DNA from: Prevotella sp.
Lineage (GTDB): Bacteria > Bacteroidota > Bacteroidia > Bacteroidales > Bacteroidaceae
Assembly (NCBI GenBank): GCA_017447515.1
Contig: JAFSNG010000012.1
Span: forward strand, 1 to 53,171
Direction: 5' to 3'
Length of the DNA: 53,171 nt
Notes under the pieces: generated by a model
The model's database searches: none
What the model was told of the DNA's origin: nothing
Seen by the model: the letters and a program-made list of their open reading frames with translations, nothing else
Made by a program: the position numbers and the translations under genes
Shown: positions 51,829 through 53,171 of the stretch, one piece after another
Numbering within the stretch: position 1 is the stretch's first letter
Layout: each line of letters starts with the position of its first letter

Positions 51829-51849
51829 AGCCTTCATCCCTCAGACCTC
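51829..51849 (-). repeat. Three-unit heptamer array at the mini-gene stop
   Basis: Three contiguous units fit NNNCNTC (AGCCTTC, ATCCCTC and a third). The last touches the stop codon of the next gene (51849-51851). The unit AGCCTTC is shared with the sodB array and ATCCCTC with the methyltransferase array. Confidence 0.7.
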
Positions 51850-52079
51850 TATTTGTATTGATTCACCCTCTTACACTCCTCCATCATTTCCAACAATTCC
51901 TTGAACTTCTCAACCCTCTCCGGCTTCATCTTCCTAGCATTAAGAATCTTCCGATTCGCCTTCACCCAATTCAGCATATCATGCTCCTCAATTCTATACT
52001 TCGACGGATTCCGTTTATTCGTCTCAACAAATTGAGTCACCTCCTCATATTGTTTCAACCACCTTTCCTCTTGTGTCAT
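51849..52079 (-). CDS. Single helicase-associated-domain mini-protein
   Basis: The protein has 76 residues, highly charged and all helical. The spacing of aromatic and Pro/Arg residues (W-Y-V-FVETNKRNPSKY, E-ML-WVKANRKIL, ERVEKFKELLEMM) is that of one helicase-associated domain (PF03457-like), normally found in tandem at the end of large helicases and thought to bind nucleic acid. Here it stands alone, 5 bases after a DUF2971 gene, so the two are co-transcribed. The family call is from pattern only. Confidence 0.7.
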   Translation of the reverse strand: MTQEERWLKQYEEVTQFVETNKRNPSKYRIEEHDMLNWVKANRKILNARKMKPERVEKFKELLEMMEECKRVNQYK

Positions 52080-52084
52080 ACTAT

Positions 52085-53155
52085 TTATCTATAACTCCGT
52101 ATCTTGCTCTCCGAAACCATCAAACTATAGCCACAATCATGTCCGTAGTAAAACGTCTGCATCAGATTTGCGATATTTTCCTTCATGGCCGGTCCTATTA
52201 TTACTTTCTTCAACTTGAAAGGATAATCCCCTGCTTCTGGTTTGCCGGTCTTCTTTAGTCCTCGCTCCACGTACGGTGTCAATATTCCATTTTCATGGTT
52301 GATAAACCAACCATCTGGCTTGCCACTTTTCACCATCAGCCTATATTCCTCCTCTGTATTATAATCCACGTGTTTCAAGAAATGACGATAATTCTTCAAA
52401 AGATTTAGCCGGAATCTGATTCTCTTTGCCTTCAAAGATCTCATAAACCCCGTCACCTTCTTTAAGTCTTTATCTGGGTCTATATAGTTAATCTTGTACA
52501 GTCTGTCGTTCTTCTTTGTATCGCGTTTAAAAACCATGCAAACCCCTCTTGCATTGTCACCATAGAAACGCCACATATCCAAATCGTCTATCCTCGTCGT
52601 AAACGACGTGATAAACTCCTTATCCGCAAACAGGTATTTGTCATAGTCTTGCTCATACTTTTCTTTATAACTCTTAAGCATTTCGTCTAGAAAGTCCGTT
52701 TCTGTCTTGTCGTTCATGGATACGAGGCTGTTCATCCTCATCTTCCCCGACTTCAAAATAGCCACCAGAGTTTCAAAGGTTGTGTATTTTGCGATCTCAT
52801 CAACATTGCCTGCTTTCTGAGGCATCAACTTGCCAAGAATCCGAGTCTCCGTTTCCTCTTTCAGAATATAGCACTCCGATGTTGGGTCATATATTACTTC
52901 GTCTGCCTTGATGCTACAGCCAAGCTTCTTTTCTGCCAATTCATTAATAAATTCCCGTTGAGTGACAGCATCTTCAGGTTCCTTAAACACCTTCTGCATC
53001 CATTCATCAAATGATTTTTCATCGCGCAGAAGTTCATTTTTCCTGCGCACAGATAGTTTGCCATTCATAAAGTCAAACTCCCAGCAAGGTATATCATAAA
53101 CCGTCATGATGGGGTCTATCCTCATACGATTGCCCAATCTATAAACCAACTTCAT
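52085..53155 (-). CDS. DUF2971 protein, possibly incomplete at the window edge
   Basis: The frame gives 356 residues from ATG 53155, but it stays open to the window edge, so the true start may lie outside. The first 120 residues are a charged region I do not recognise. From about 125 the DUF2971 pattern is clear: KYTTFETLVAILKSGKMRMN, SLVSMNDKTE, FITSFTTRIDDLDMWRFYGD and GVCMVFKRD, then CGYSLMVSESKI at the end. DUF2971 proteins occur in accessory regions and are of unknown biochemical function; a defence role has been suggested for some but is not shown here. It lies 5 bases upstream of the mini-protein gene. Confidence 0.85.
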   Translation of the reverse strand: MKLVYRLGNRMRIDPIMTVYDIPCWEFDFMNGKLSVRRKNELLRDEKSFDEWMQKVFKEPEDAVTQREFINELAEKKLGCSIKADEVIYDPTSECYILKEETETRILGKLMPQKAGNVDEIAKYTTFETLVAILKSGKMRMNSLVSMNDKTETDFLDEMLKSYKEKYEQDYDKYLFADKEFITSFTTRIDDLDMWRFYGDNARGVCMVFKRDTKKNDRLYKINYIDPDKDLKKVTGFMRSLKAKRIRFRLNLLKNYRHFLKHVDYNTEEEYRLMVKSGKPDGWFINHENGILTPYVERGLKKTGKPEAGDYPFKLKKVIIGPAMKENIANLMQTFYYGHDCGYSLMVSESKIRSYR

Positions 53156-53171
53156 AAAGGGCTTCTCAAAA

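Overview
The window is a piece of a Bacteroidales chromosome, most likely Prevotella in the broad sense. Evidence for this: promoters of the Bacteroidetes type (TTTG, about 20 bp, then TAnnTTTG), a fused LpxC-FabZ enzyme, the RprX/RprY two-component pair, a TamL-type lipoprotein, DUF4494 and DUF4348 proteins, an RpoD of about 287 residues, and a large share of plant-polysaccharide enzymes. I saw no rRNA, tRNA, complete insertion sequence, prophage or CRISPR array. Function calls rest on motif recognition by eye, since no search could be run.

Layout. 1-5240: a GH2-GH53 fusion (galactan degradation) and an OmpA-family protein, both leftward. 5358-17721: a rightward housekeeping block: rpoD, a small secreted protein and an HD phosphohydrolase linked by 4-bp overlaps; then lpxD, lpxC-fabZ, lpxA (lipid A), miaA (tRNA modification) and a class A penicillin-binding protein; then a LacI-type regulator, altronate dehydratase and a thioesterase. 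17722-18104 is intergenic and holds a candidate structured RNA. 18105-22924: a TonB-dependent receptor and rprXY, closed by a strong terminator. 23183-34638, leftward: pheT-yebC, and a long run GH127, DUF4348 lipoprotein, murB, metallo-hydrolase, C69 dipeptidase and NhaD antiporter, which ends in a terminator overlapping the pheT promoter.

34827-46390: rsmG and ispE rightward; a Crp/Fnr regulator, lepA and a WalJ-like hydrolase leftward; a small lipoprotein converging on tamL; an rRNA/tRNA methyltransferase and an EFR1-type flavodoxin-ferredoxin protein; then a leftward operon of a membrane pseudokinase, DUF4494 and a YggS protein. 46391-53171 is more accessory: a GH3 enzyme of lower G+C with promoter-like sites on one side and an AraC fragment on the other, an iron superoxide dismutase carrying a palindromic insertion, a DUF4143 ATPase, a G+C-rich palindromic island, a helicase-associated-domain mini-protein and a DUF2971 protein that may run off the end.

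The most unusual signal is not a gene. Many spacers are built of degenerate tandem 7-base units (GA every 7 bases on the strand of the upstream gene) or 8-base units. The 7-base arrays usually lie over stop codons, and two occur in reverse orientation inside the coding regions of adjacent genes (trmH-like and EFR1), where they encode linkers. Other points of interest are the GH2-GH53 fusion, a terminator-like fold with three 22-bp repeats in its loop, a perfect 13-bp inverted repeat over the lacI-type promoter, and the pseudokinase operon. GH2-GH53, GH127, altronate dehydratase and GH3 together suggest use of pectin side chains and uronic acids, though there is no SusC/SusD locus here.
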